Source of the DNA: an uncultured Caldilineaceae bacterium
GTDB taxonomy: Bacteria > Chloroflexota > Anaerolineae > Caldilineales > Caldilineaceae
DNA length: 64,000 bases
NCBI GenBank assembly: GCA_951813625.1
Contig: CATOTS010000042.1
Span: 62,001 to 126,000 of the forward strand
Reading direction: 5' to 3'
Below are positions 25,268 to 37,423 of the stretch, in pieces; the stretch's first letter is position 1, and every line of letters starts with the position of its first letter. Both the position numbers and the translations under genes were made by a program. Under the pieces are notes generated by a model. That model saw nothing but the letters and a program-made list of their open reading frames with translations. It was not told the DNA's origin and did no database searches.

Positions 25268-26737
25268 ATGCGGCGTGAAACGTGGCAGCAGCGGATTCAA
25301 CAGGCGACCAGAGCCCATTTGCACGGCAGAAGCGGCAGCGACACGGCGCCCTGGGTGCATCTGGTCGGAATTGGCGGCGCGGGTCTTTCTGCCATCGCAC
25401 ACGTCCTGCTGGAGCAGGGCATACGCGTCAGCGGCAGCGACAGGCAGGAGAGCGAGCGTACGCGGCGGCTGGCGGCGGCCGGAGCGAGGATCTTCGGGCG
25501 GCACGAGGCGGCTGGGGAGTTCGCGGGTCTGCCGACCACGGAACAGCCGGACGTGGTGCTGATCAGCAGCGCGGTGGACGAGGCAAATCAGGAGCGGCAG
25601 GCCGCGCAAAGGCTGGGAATCCCCGTCGTCAAACGGGAGTCATTTCTGCCGCCGTTTCTGGCCGGTCGCGAGGTTATCGCCGTCTCCGGCACGCACGGCA
25701 AGAGTACGACGACGGCGATGATCGTGCAGACGCTGCACGCGAGCGGCTGCGACGCCGGGTATATCATCGGCGCCGATTTGCCCGGCTACGGCAACGCCCA
25801 CGCGGGCACAGGGCGGATGTTTGTGATCGAGGCGGACGAGTATGATCGTATGTTTCACGGACTGACGCCGGCGGTTGCCGTCGTTACCAATGTCGAGTGG
25901 GACCACCCGGACTACTATCTGTCGCCGGCCAGCTTTTCAGAGGCCTTTTCTCAGTTTGTGGCGCAGGTGCGCGGCGAGGGCTGCGTGATCTCCTGCGGCG
26001 ACGATCCCGGGGCTGAAGCGTTACGCCAGAACTGCGCGACCGGCGGCGGACCGGCCTGGCTGACCTATGGGCTGAACGACGGATGCGATGTGCGCGCAGT
26101 CGGCGCGACGGTCGGGGCGCGTGGAGGCTTCGCCGCCGCCGTGCAGCAGGGAGGCAGATCGATTGGCCGGCTGCAGCTACAGGCGCCCGGCGTCCACAAT
26201 CTGCGCAATGCGCTGGCCGCGCTGACGGTTGCCCGGCGCTGCGGTGTGCCGGCGGCGCAGATTTTTGCGAGTCTGCAAGCGTATGCGGGCATTGGGCGCC
26301 GCTTTGAACTGAAGGGGACGCGGAAAGGCGTGACGGTGATCGACGATTACGCCCATCACCCAACTGAGCTACAGGCAACGCTGGCCGCGGCGCGCGCGCG
26401 CTTCGGTGACCGCCGCATCTGGGCCGTATTTCAACCGCATACGTTCAGCCGCACGCGCGCGTTGCTGCACAACTTTGCGCGCAGCTTCGATGACGCCGAC
26501 GCGGCGCTGGTGACCGACGTTTACGCCGCCAGGGAAAGCGGCGACACAGCCGCGGCAGCCGCAGAGGTCACAGCGGCCAGCGTCCATCCTTCGATCCGCC
26601 ACAGCGGTGACGTGGAGAATACGAGCGCGCTTCTCCACGCCGAGGTGGCCGCCGGCGATGTCGTTCTGACGCTCGGCGCGGGCACAAGCCACCGCATTGG
26701 TGAACTGCTGCTGGAGAGGCTGGCGGCTGATGGCTGA
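25268..26737 (+). CDS. murC: UDP-N-acetylmuramate-L-alanine ligase
   Basis: MurC adds L-alanine to UDP-MurNAc, the first step of stem-peptide synthesis. The ATG at 25268 has a perfect GGAGG site 5 nt upstream and gives 489 residues. Motifs run in order: the UDP-binding WVHLVGIGGAGLSAIAHVLL, the P-loop at G141 (GTHGKSTTTA), VIEADEYDRMF, NVEWDHPDYY, and the C-terminal VIDDYAHHPTELQATL and FQPHTFSRTRALL. The length fits the family. It follows the two CvpA-like genes and overlaps the next gene by 8 bp. Confidence 0.96.
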   Translation: MRRETWQQRIQQATRAHLHGRSGSDTAPWVHLVGIGGAGLSAIAHVLLEQGIRVSGSDRQESERTRRLAAAGARIFGRHEAAGEFAGLPTTEQPDVVLISSAVDEANQERQAAQRLGIPVVKRESFLPPFLAGREVIAVSGTHGKSTTTAMIVQTLHASGCDAGYIIGADLPGYGNAHAGTGRMFVIEADEYDRMFHGLTPAVAVVTNVEWDHPDYYLSPASFSEAFSQFVAQVRGEGCVISCGDDPGAEALRQNCATGGGPAWLTYGLNDGCDVRAVGATVGARGGFAAAVQQGGRSIGRLQLQAPGVHNLRNALAALTVARRCGVPAAQIFASLQAYAGIGRRFELKGTRKGVTVIDDYAHHPTELQATLAAARARFGDRRIWAVFQPHTFSRTRALLHNFARSFDDADAALVTDVYAARESGDTAAAAAEVTAASVHPSIRHSGDVENTSALLHAEVAAGDVVLTLGAGTSHRIGELLLERLAADG

Positions 26738-27299
26738 AAGGCCGCCGCTGCTGCTGATCGTCTGCGGCGCGCCCGGCACCGGCAAGACGACGCTGGCGCG
26801 CAGACTGGCCCCGGCCTTGGGTCTGCCCCTGATTGCGCGCGACGACCTGAAGGAGTCGCTTTTTGCGACCCTGGGGTGGTCAACCGTTGCCTGGTCGGAG
26901 CAGCTTGGCCGGGCGACCTATGAACTGGTCTATCTGCTGATCGAGCGCCTGCTGGCCGCGCGCTGTTCGTTACTGGTGGAGACGCCCTTCGATCCGGACT
27001 GGGCCAATCCACGCTTCCAGGCGCTGCAGGCGCGCCATCCGTTCCGTCCGGCGCAGGTGATCCTATCCACTCCGGCCGAGTTGCTACGCCGCCGCTCCGC
27101 CGAGCGGGCCGACAGCGGCGAACGACATCCGGGCCATGTGGACCGATTGCGGATGGATGATTTCGATCCCGTTGCGCTGGCGCGGCGCAACCGCCCCCTG
27201 GATCTGGAGGGACCTGTGCTCCGGGTCGACACGAGCGACTTTGCTGCGCTGGATTTTGACGGGCTGTTGAAGCAGCTACGCAGCATCGGCGAAAGCTGA
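26730..27299 (+). CDS. P-loop kinase (AAA_33/zeta-like), unknown substrate
   Basis: A 189-residue cytoplasmic protein with a Walker A motif at residues 13-20 (GAPGTGKT), a short lid-like segment, and a helical C-terminus. The fold pattern (ARDDLKESLF after the P-loop, SLLVETPFDPDW, and the Arg-rich RRRSAERADSGERHPGH) matches small AAA_33-type nucleoside or sugar kinases and zeta-toxin-like kinases. Zeta toxins phosphorylate UDP-GlcNAc, so its place between murC and murB is intriguing, but no antitoxin gene is evident. The ATG at 26730 overlaps the murC end by 8 bp, indicating coupled expression. The substrate cannot be read from the sequence. Confidence 0.7.
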   Translation: MAERPPLLLIVCGAPGTGKTTLARRLAPALGLPLIARDDLKESLFATLGWSTVAWSEQLGRATYELVYLLIERLLAARCSLLVETPFDPDWANPRFQALQARHPFRPAQVILSTPAELLRRRSAERADSGERHPGHVDRLRMDDFDPVALARRNRPLDLEGPVLRVDTSDFAALDFDGLLKQLRSIGES

Positions 27300-27324
27300 T
27301 TGAGGACGGATTGAACTGAGCATC

Positions 27325-28323
27325 ATGGCAACTGTAACGGCAGCGACCCGCGCAAAACGAGAAGTCGCTGCCTCCGCGCGCAAACAGGTCGAGGCGCTCG
27401 GGGTCGAGATCCGTCAGGACTACCCGCTGGCGAACCTGACGACGATAAAGGTGGGCGGCACGGCGGACTATTTCGCTGCCGTCACCGACACGCACAAACT
27501 GTTGAGGCTGGTGCGATGGGCGCGGGCGCACGACCTGCCCTACCTGATTCTGGGCGGCGGCAGCAATGTGTTGGTCAGCGACCGCGGCGTGCGCGGGCTG
27601 GTGATCCAGAACCGCTGCAAAGCCGTGCAGGTACAGGATGCGCCCTGCTGTGACTACCCCGCAGACACGCGGCCCTACCTTTTCGCCGAGAGCGGCGCGC
27701 TGATGGCCGGCGCGGCCCGTACCGCGATCAATGCCGGGCTGACCGGTCTGGAGTGGGCGGTGAGCGTGCCCGGCTCGGTCGGCGGCGCGGTCGTCAACAA
27801 CGCGGGCGCGCACGGCGGGGAAGTGAAGGACTGCCTTTGGGACGTTCTGCTGCTGGACGAGCGCGGCGATATCCAGGTCTATGGCGTGGAGGAGCTTGCC
27901 TACGCCTACCGCCGCAGCAGCCTGAAGCAAGGCCGCGTTATCGACGCCAGCTTCGGCCCCGTGCTGTTGAGCGCCAACTTCCGGCTGGAGAGAGGCGAGC
28001 CGGAGAAGATCCGCAGCACCGCCCAGGCCTTTCTGAGCCATCGCCGCGAGACCCAGCCGGTGGAGCCGTCGCTGGGCAGCACATTTGTCAACCCAGAGGA
28101 CGACTTCGCCGGTCGTTTGGTCGAGGAGGCCGGGTTGAAGGGCTTTCGTTTGGGCGGTGTCGAGGTCAGCCGCACGCACGCCAACTTTCTGATCAATCCC
28201 GGCGGCGTAGGCGCGGCGACGGCGGCGGAAGTTGTGGCGATGATCGAGCATATCCAGGCCGTGGTTGCCGGTCACAGCGGCGTGCAACTGGAACCGGAAA
28301 TTCAGAAGATTGGAGAATGGTAG
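27325..28323 (+). CDS. murB: UDP-N-acetylenolpyruvoylglucosamine reductase
   Basis: MurB reduces enolpyruvyl-UDP-GlcNAc to UDP-MurNAc using NADPH and FAD. The 332-residue protein starts MATVTAATRAKREVAAS and shows NLTTIKVGGTADYF, the FAD-binding LILGGGSNVLVSD, GLEWAVSVPGSVGGAVVNNA, the catalytic-serine region EPSLGSTFVNP, and the final SRTHANFLINPGGVGAAT. MurA, which supplies its substrate, is not in the window. It follows the kinase gene by 25 bp, and its stop overlaps a possible alternative ddl start. Confidence 0.96.
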   Translation: MATVTAATRAKREVAASARKQVEALGVEIRQDYPLANLTTIKVGGTADYFAAVTDTHKLLRLVRWARAHDLPYLILGGGSNVLVSDRGVRGLVIQNRCKAVQVQDAPCCDYPADTRPYLFAESGALMAGAARTAINAGLTGLEWAVSVPGSVGGAVVNNAGAHGGEVKDCLWDVLLLDERGDIQVYGVEELAYAYRRSSLKQGRVIDASFGPVLLSANFRLERGEPEKIRSTAQAFLSHRRETQPVEPSLGSTFVNPEDDFAGRLVEEAGLKGFRLGGVEVSRTHANFLINPGGVGAATAAEVVAMIEHIQAVVAGHSGVQLEPEIQKIGEW

Positions 28324-28328
28324 CCCTT

Positions 28329-29429
28329 ATGACCTTCAAACCTGTGCGGGTCGGCGTCCTTTTCGGCGGCAAAAGCGGGGAGCACGAGATTTCCCTACTG
28401 AGCGCGCAGACGGTCATCCGCGCGCTGGATGAGGCCGGTTATGAAACGGTGCGCCTCGGTATCACAAAGACGGGCGAATGGCTCACCGGCGGCGATCCCC
28501 TGGCGCAGCTGACGACGAGAAAGAATGGCAAGGGGAGCGGCGCAGAGGCCCACTATTCGCTTGCCGCCGCGCGCCCGGCCCAGTTCCAGCTGCTGGAGCA
28601 GAACACCCCGATGCCGGCCGTGGACCTGATCTTCCCCGTACTGCACGGCCCCTTTGGCGAAGACGGAACCGTGCAGGGGCTGCTGGAGCTGGCCGAACTG
28701 CCCTATGTTGGTTGCGGCGTGCTCGCAAGCGCGGTGGCGATGGACAAGATTTCGGCGAAGGGCTTGTTTGCCGCGGCCGGCATCCCCCAGGTGGCATATC
28801 GACCGATGCTGCGCCGCAGGTGGGAAAATGACAGGGAGAAGGTACTGGGCGAGCTTGAGTCAGCGTTGGCATATCCGCTCTTTGTCAAGCCCGCAAATCT
28901 GGGCAGCAGTGTCGGCGTCAGCAAAGTACGGGACCGGGATGGGATGGCGCGCGCCATAACGCTGGCCTGCCGTTTCGACCGCAAGGTGCTGATTGAAGCC
29001 GGCGTGCAGGATGCGCGTGAGCTGGAGGTCAGCGTCCTCGGCAATGACGAGCCGCGCACGAGCGTTGTCGGCGAGGTGATACCGGCCAATGAGTTCTACG
29101 ACTACGAAGCCAAGTACCTGGACAAGGGCAGCCGGCTGCTGATCCCGGCTGATATTCCGGCGGCGCTGGCCGGCGAGGTCCGTCAACTGGCTGCGCGCGC
29201 GTTCCAGGCGTTGGACGGAGCGGGACTGGCGCGGGTAGACTTTCTGTTGAGCGGCGACGGCAAACTGTTTCTCAACGAAGTGAACACCATGCCCGGTTTC
29301 ACTGACAGCAGCATGTATCCTAAACTTTGGGAAGCAAGCGGTGTTTCCCTGACGGAACTGGTGCGCTGCCTGGTTGAAATGGCGCTCGAGCGGCAGGCGG
29401 ACCGGCAGCAGAATCGGATTCATCGCTGA
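28329..29429 (+). CDS. ddl: D-alanine-D-alanine ligase
   Basis: Ddl makes the D-Ala-D-Ala dipeptide used by MurF. From ATG 28329 it has 366 residues, starting MTFKPVRVGVLFGGKSGEHE. ATP-grasp motifs are clear: FPVLHGPFGEDGTVQGLLEL, the KPANLGSSVGVSK loop, VIPANEFYDYEAKY, and the C-terminal metal-binding FLNEVNTMPGFTDSSMYP. An alternative ATG at 28317 overlaps the murB stop and lies very close to GGAG, so a four-residue longer form is possible. DFLLS-type strand sequence (ARVDFLLSGDGKLF) precedes the last motif as expected. Confidence 0.95.
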   Translation: MTFKPVRVGVLFGGKSGEHEISLLSAQTVIRALDEAGYETVRLGITKTGEWLTGGDPLAQLTTRKNGKGSGAEAHYSLAAARPAQFQLLEQNTPMPAVDLIFPVLHGPFGEDGTVQGLLELAELPYVGCGVLASAVAMDKISAKGLFAAAGIPQVAYRPMLRRRWENDREKVLGELESALAYPLFVKPANLGSSVGVSKVRDRDGMARAITLACRFDRKVLIEAGVQDARELEVSVLGNDEPRTSVVGEVIPANEFYDYEAKYLDKGSRLLIPADIPAALAGEVRQLAARAFQALDGAGLARVDFLLSGDGKLFLNEVNTMPGFTDSSMYPKLWEASGVSLTELVRCLVEMALERQADRQQNRIHR

Positions 29430-29460
29430 AGATTCACAAAATTCTTTTTAGAGCGGCGCA

Positions 29461-30483
29461 ATGCAATCCGCCTTGAAGTCAGGCAGCAGGCAAAAACGAA
29501 AATCGAGGGCGGCGCAGAAGGCAGTGTCACCCGGACGTGTGCGGCGTAGGCGGCAGGAGCAGACGCGTCGCCGGTTGGGCGCGGCCCTGCGTGCAACGCA
29601 GGCCTTTTTTGTGCGCAGCGGACGACTGGTGTCGGACTACGTCTGGCGCCGTGGACGGCAGGCATCCTCGCCGCGGCGCGCGGCGACGTCACAAGGGAGC
29701 ATTCAACCCTACCGCGGCGACGCGCGTGCGACGCTTTGGCCCGGATTTTCCGGTTTCGCTCCAGCCAAAGGCATAAGCCTGCTTCTGCTGGTTGCGGTCG
29801 TTGCCGCGCTTTACTGGATGCTCGCCGGCGAAAGTTTTTTCATCTATCGCGAAGACGTGCGTTTTGACGGCGCGCGCTATCTGACGCATGAAGAGCTGTT
29901 CGATGCCTGCGAAATAGAGAGTTGGAGCATCTTCTGGCTGGACCCGGACGAGATTCAGAAGAATCTGTTGGACTATCCCTATGTAGCCGACGCGCAGGTT
30001 ACGGTAAGCTGGCCCGCGCGGGTTGACGTCCGCATTCAGGAGGTGCGCCCCGTGGCCCTGTGGGCGACCGATGAGCAGCAGTACTGGTTGCTGGAAGGCG
30101 GCCTGGCGCTGGCGCCGAGAGAGTCGGACCTGCAGCCGGCGGTGCGCATCATCGACCCCTCGGCCGAGGCGCAGATTGCAAATGTTGAAGGGGAAATGTT
30201 GATCGACAAACGGGTTATGACCACCGCCATGGTTTTGTCAGAACGTCTTTCCTTCGTAAATGAGTTCTGGTACAATTCTCTTTACGGCCTGAATTTCAGC
30301 CTGCCATCGACGCAGGCATGGGTCCATTGGGGCGATGGTCGCAATTTTGAGGAGAAATGGGCAGCATTGCAGGGACTGATGCCCGAATTGACAGCGGCTC
30401 GGGACGAGGCGCTCACTCTCAATGTCATGACGCCAAACCGGCCTTTCACGCGCCGCTACGAGGACGCTGAGTCTGAACAATAG
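29461..30483 (+). CDS. ftsQ: Cell division protein FtsQ/DivIB
   Basis: A 340-residue bitopic membrane protein. Residues 1-103 are a very basic cytoplasmic region. Residues about 104-122 form the single transmembrane helix (ISLLLLVAVVAALYWML). A POTRA domain follows at about 129-197 (VRFDGARYLTHEELFDAC, then YVADAQVTVSWPARVDVRI) and then an FtsQ beta domain (PVALWATDEQQYWLLEGG). FtsQ scaffolds FtsL and FtsB in the divisome. It lies between ddl and ftsA as in most dcw clusters. The cytoplasmic tail is longer than usual. No strong ribosome binding site precedes the ATG. Confidence 0.92.
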   Translation: MQSALKSGSRQKRKSRAAQKAVSPGRVRRRRQEQTRRRLGAALRATQAFFVRSGRLVSDYVWRRGRQASSPRRAATSQGSIQPYRGDARATLWPGFSGFAPAKGISLLLLVAVVAALYWMLAGESFFIYREDVRFDGARYLTHEELFDACEIESWSIFWLDPDEIQKNLLDYPYVADAQVTVSWPARVDVRIQEVRPVALWATDEQQYWLLEGGLALAPRESDLQPAVRIIDPSAEAQIANVEGEMLIDKRVMTTAMVLSERLSFVNEFWYNSLYGLNFSLPSTQAWVHWGDGRNFEEKWAALQGLMPELTAARDEALTLNVMTPNRPFTRRYEDAESEQ

Positions 30484-30520
30484 ATAGAGAACAATCTGAA
30501 CACCCCTTGAGAAAATTTTA

Positions 30521-31780
30521 GTGGCCAAAGAGATTATTGCTGCCGTCGATGTAGGAACGACGAAGATTTGCGCGCTGGTGGGCACTGTCACGCATGACAG
30601 CCTGGGCAATCTGGCTATCAAAGTTCTGGGCGGCGGCGTTACGCCGAGCCGGGGATTGCGCCGCGGCGTTGTCATGGATGTACCGGAAGTGACGACCGCG
30701 ATCGGGGAGGCGTTGGAGACTGCGGAACAGGAGTCCGGCGTCCAGATTACCAGCGCCTATCTGGGCATCGCCGGCAACCACATCGCGACATCAAACAGCG
30801 CCGGCATCAGCCCGGTAGACGGTCGTCACGGCGTCACCGGCACCGACATGCAGCGTGCGTTGGAGGCCGCGCGGGCCGTTCAGATCGCCGCGAACAGGCA
30901 GATCATCCATGTTATTGCACGCCACTGGAAGGTGGATGACCAGGAGAACATTCAGCAGCCCCTGGGCATTCTCGGCAGCAGGCTGGAGGTGGACGCGCAC
31001 ATCGTTACCGGCACGATCAACGCCATCAACAATCTGGCGCAGTGTGTGTTAGCGCACGGCATCGACATCGATGAACTGGTCTTGGAGCCGCTCGCTAGCG
31101 GCGAGGCTGTGCTGACCGCGGACGAGAGGCAGATGGGCGTCGTAATGGCAGACCTGGGCGGGGGCACCACCGATTTAGCGCTTTTCCGCGGCAATGGTCT
31201 GTGGCATACGGAAGTGCTGGATGTAGGCGGGAGCCACATGACGAACGACGTGGCTATCGGGCTGCGCGCGCCCTTCGAAGTGGCCGAAGAACTGAAGCTG
31301 CGCTACGGTCACCTGCAGCCGGAACGGATCGCCGAAGACGAACAGGTCTGGGCAACCGTCTTTGGCGATAAACCGGAGCGGACCTTCAGCCGGCGATTTA
31401 TCAGCCAGATTTTGCAGGCGCGGGCCGAAGAGACCGCCGAAATCATCCAGGGCCGGATTGCCAAGAGCAGTTACGGCCACATGGTGCCGGCCGGGCTTGT
31501 CCTGACCGGCGGGGCCAGCCAGCTCCCGGGCGCGGTGGAACTTTTTCGTCAAGTCCTGCGCATGCCGGTGCGGATCGGCAGCCCGGTCGACCATCCGGCC
31601 GTCCTCGGTTTGAGCAGAGAACTGCAATCTCCGGCCTACGCCACCGCGGTCGGCCTCCTGCTCTGGGCGCTGTACGAAGATGCGCGCGCCATCCACTATC
31701 CGATGCAGAGAACGATCTCCGCCAACGGGCAGTTCATGGACCGGGTCGGCGGGTGGCTGAGGAGCCTTCTGCCCGATTGA
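30521..31780 (+). CDS. ftsA: Cell division protein FtsA
   Basis: An actin-like ATPase that tethers FtsZ to the membrane. The 419-residue protein starts at GTG 30521 with AKEIIAAVDVGTTKICALVG, the phosphate-1 motif. The SHS2 region holds RGLRRGVVMDVPEVTTAI. The second phosphate motif is VVMADLGGGTTDLALFRG, and GLVLTGGASQLPG is the adenosine site. A C-terminal stretch (GQFMDRVGGWLRSLLPD) forms an amphipathic helix suited to membrane binding. It begins 37 bp after ftsQ. Unlike many clusters it is separated from ftsZ by 606 bp, suggesting that ftsZ also has its own promoter. Confidence 0.96.
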   Translation: MAKEIIAAVDVGTTKICALVGTVTHDSLGNLAIKVLGGGVTPSRGLRRGVVMDVPEVTTAIGEALETAEQESGVQITSAYLGIAGNHIATSNSAGISPVDGRHGVTGTDMQRALEAARAVQIAANRQIIHVIARHWKVDDQENIQQPLGILGSRLEVDAHIVTGTINAINNLAQCVLAHGIDIDELVLEPLASGEAVLTADERQMGVVMADLGGGTTDLALFRGNGLWHTEVLDVGGSHMTNDVAIGLRAPFEVAEELKLRYGHLQPERIAEDEQVWATVFGDKPERTFSRRFISQILQARAEETAEIIQGRIAKSSYGHMVPAGLVLTGGASQLPGAVELFRQVLRMPVRIGSPVDHPAVLGLSRELQSPAYATAVGLLLWALYEDARAIHYPMQRTISANGQFMDRVGGWLRSLLPD

Positions 31781-31912
31781 GGGGACGGCTCTTGCGGGTC
31801 AACTCTGCGCGTTCCGGTCTTCGGTGTCCGGGTCGGTCGGTCGCCAAACCCCGGTGTACTCCTCCAGTTTTGCCTTGCGTCAAAGCGCGTGCCGTGCATG
31901 AGCCGGCTCCCG

Positions 31913-31933
31913 GCGTAGACGGATCGTAGGCAA
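31913..31933 (-). promoter_or_regulatory. YCTACG direct-repeat motif, site 2
   Basis: The plus strand reads GCGTAGACGGATCGTAGGCA; the minus strand is TTGCCTACGATCCGTCTACGC, matching site 1 (11225-11245) at most positions. The half-sites are 10 bp apart. It lies 453 bp upstream of the ftsZ start. Confidence 0.45.
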
Positions 31934-32091
31934 GTTGCCCAGATACAGCGCATATGGATTCAGCGGCGATTCGCACTGGCAAGAACGGGTGCGCGCCGGC
32001 GCGACTGCCAGAACCATAACGGGCACAGGCGCGGCTTTGCAGTTCCCACTGAACACCGCGTGGCGGGCACGGCAGTTTGGAGCGTGTATTG

Positions 32092-32112
32092 CGTAGACGA
32101 ATCGTAGGCATA
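32092..32112 (-). promoter_or_regulatory. YCTACG direct-repeat motif, site 3
   Basis: The plus strand reads GCGTAGACGAATCGTAGGCA, differing from site 2 at one base over that 20-mer. Sites 2 and 3 are 179 bp apart in the same orientation, 275-474 bp before ftsZ. Confidence 0.45.
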
Positions 32113-32386
32113 TAGTCCAGAACAGGTCTCGAATCGGTCCGGGACAGCCCCATTTGGCTGGGCGTCGGACTCCAGAGTAAACGGGCGGGAATCACCGCAG
32201 GCGCGCTGCCCATCAGGGGGTATGACTCTTTTGGGGCGACTTTGCAAACCGATTGACGTGTAGTACTATTGAGATTCCTAACAGCGTCGGTCCAAAAGCG
32301 ACAATAATTGGGAATGTAGCGTCGGGTGTAGTTGCTGATAGCGACTCTATAGCATGTCTGCCGGCGGTCATAAGGAGAATCTATCG

Positions 32387-33556
<1,170 letters not shown>

Positions 33557-33581
33557 CCCCAATTTACGCAACGAATCAAAT

Positions 33582-33620
33582 AAAGCCCGTGCGGACAATC
33601 TTGCGCCGCCGGGCTTTTTC
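33582..33620 (+). terminator. Rho-independent terminator after ftsZ
   Basis: AAAGCCCG at 33582-33589 pairs with CGGGCTTT at 33610-33617, with further GCGG/CCGC pairing inside. TTTTTCTTTT follows. It lies 26 bp past the ftsZ stop. Confidence 0.88.
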
Positions 33621-33840
33621 TTTTGCGTTGGTAAATCCTTCCGCCTGGCGGGTGAAACGCTGCCGCCACTGGTAGGATCAGCGGTCGCCACCGGGCAATC
33701 TTCGCGTCGTTATTTGGGTCCTCACTGATACACGAAACCACTGCCCAACTTGCGAAAACGCGTTTGGAGATCGATCTCGGGTGTGGTAGATTGGTGGCCG
33801 ATACCTGCAAATTGCCTTTGGGCAAAACCGCAAGCGCGAT

Positions 33841-33888
33841 ATACTACATATTGTACCCCCTTGCTGGTTTGAATACAGTATGTAGACG
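33841..33888 (+). promoter_or_regulatory. nrdR-nrdJ promoter with two NrdR-box-like sites
   Basis: Two 16-bp A/T-centred imperfect palindromes, ATACTACATATTGTAC (33841-33856) and ATACAGTATGTAGACG (33873-33888), match the general NrdR-box pattern at about 11 and 10 of 16 positions as I recall it. Their 32-bp spacing fits the three-turn spacing typical of NrdR boxes. A promoter overlaps both: TTGTAC at 33851-33856, a 17-nt spacer, and TACAGT at 33874-33879. The genes downstream are nrdR and nrdJ, so autoregulation and repression at high dATP are plausible. Confidence 0.55.
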
Positions 33889-34037
33889 GGAATACTCCGG
33901 TGTAGCAGAATTCACTTGCCCAACTGTAGCGCGGACCACCAGTCTGAACCGCTCCGCAGTTCATCAATACAGACCGGCTCGACTGCGACTCCTGTTTGAC
34001 AGGATGCGAGTCAAGTTGACCGATCAGGAGACGGTAG

Positions 34038-34502
34038 ATGCAATGCCCCCATTGCGGATACAATCACCACAAGGTGATCGACTCACGCGAGCGAGAGGAT
34101 GCCATCCGCCGCCGCCGCCAGTGCACGAGTTGCGGACAGCGTTTCACGACCTACGAGCACGTTGCTCCCAGCCTGCTCGTCACCAAACGGGACGGCCACC
34201 GCGAGCCTTTTGACCGGCAAAAGCTTCTCGCCGGTATCCGTGTCGCCGCGGTGAAGCGCCCGGTCAGCAGCGAACGTATGGAGAGCATCGCCAACCACGT
34301 CGAAGACAGGATCCAGCGGTTGGGGCGTGCCGAAGTGTCAAGCGAACTGATCGGAAACCTGGTGCTGGACCAACTGGCGGATGTCGATCAGGTTGCCTAT
34401 ATCCGTTTCGCCAGTGTCTGTCTTGATTTTGGCGATTTGAGTGAAATCCGATCGGAGATCGACCGGCTGATGGGGCGCAGCAGCCAGGAGGCTGAACGCT
34501 GA
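34038..34502 (+). CDS. nrdR: Transcriptional repressor NrdR
   Basis: A 154-residue regulator of ribonucleotide reductase genes. The N-terminal zinc ribbon reads MQCPHCGYNHHKVIDSRERE, then RRRRQCTSCGQRFTTYE, with four cysteines. The ATP-cone domain follows (LLVTKRDGHREPFDRQKLLAGI), then a C-terminal helical region with VAYIRFASVCLDFGDL. Length and motifs are typical. A GGAG site (CAGGAGACGGTAG) precedes the ATG. It senses ATP/dATP and binds paired boxes such as those at 33841-33888. nrdJ, its likely target, starts 173 bp downstream. Confidence 0.97.
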   Translation: MQCPHCGYNHHKVIDSREREDAIRRRRQCTSCGQRFTTYEHVAPSLLVTKRDGHREPFDRQKLLAGIRVAAVKRPVSSERMESIANHVEDRIQRLGRAEVSSELIGNLVLDQLADVDQVAYIRFASVCLDFGDLSEIRSEIDRLMGRSSQEAER

Positions 34503-34675
34503 CAAGCCTCTCGAAACGCAGAGTGACCGCCTATGGCCAGCCGGCGCGTGAAATCCTGCATGGCATGGCACGGCCGGTACGATTGCAGGAGCTGCAAGAC
34601 CGACGGCCGCTGTCCGGCCGTTTCGGACGAATATTGAACCACCAAGATTGTTAACTTTGCAAGGAGAAGCTCCCC

Positions 34676-37270
<2,595 letters not shown>

Positions 37271-37330
37271 ACGGCAGTGGTTAATGGCCAGTGGTTAGAA
37301 ACGCCGCCAGTTGCGATTCGCCGGTTTTCG

Positions 37331-37423
37331 CTACTGGCAGGCGATGAAGAGTTGCAGCTTGCTTATCTGAAGACTGAGGCCGCCGTCGAAGCCGTTCAGC
37401 GGTTCTTCGACCGGCGGCTTCAT
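37331..37423 (-). CDS. 30-residue ORF with a perfect ribosome binding site
   Basis: On the minus strand AAGGAGGT (37438-37431) lies 7 nt before an ATG at 37423. The 30-residue product starts MKPPVEEPLNGFDGG and ends LQLFIACQ. The ribosome binding site is one of the strongest in the window. The peptide has a charged N-terminal half, a Gly-Gly at residues 14-15, a more hydrophobic C-terminal half and a single cysteine. That layout is compatible with a ribosomally made peptide precursor or a leader peptide, but no modification enzyme gene is adjacent. It lies 60 bp after nrdJ on the opposite strand. I recognise no family; a chance ORF is possible. Confidence 0.35.
   Translation of the reverse strand: MKPPVEEPLNGFDGGLSLQISKLQLFIACQ

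Larger units (their letters stand above)
31781..32386. other. ftsA-ftsZ intergenic region
   Basis: This 606-bp spacer holds two copies of the YCTACG direct-repeat motif (31913-31933 and 32092-32112) and an A/T-richer stretch from about 32250 before ftsZ. A weak promoter candidate is TTTGCA, 17 nt, TACTAT, at roughly 32235-32270. No protein-coding frame is convincing. Its length and motifs suggest that ftsZ is regulated separately from the upstream cluster. Confidence 0.5.

Noticed and set aside
26521..28287. Minus-strand open frame of 588 codons across murC, the kinase and murB
   Set aside because: It spans three well-supported plus-strand genes and is antisense noise.
34503..34675. Possible cobalamin riboswitch before nrdJ
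   Set aside because: The spacer is too short and lacks the conserved core; only one 7-bp hairpin is present.
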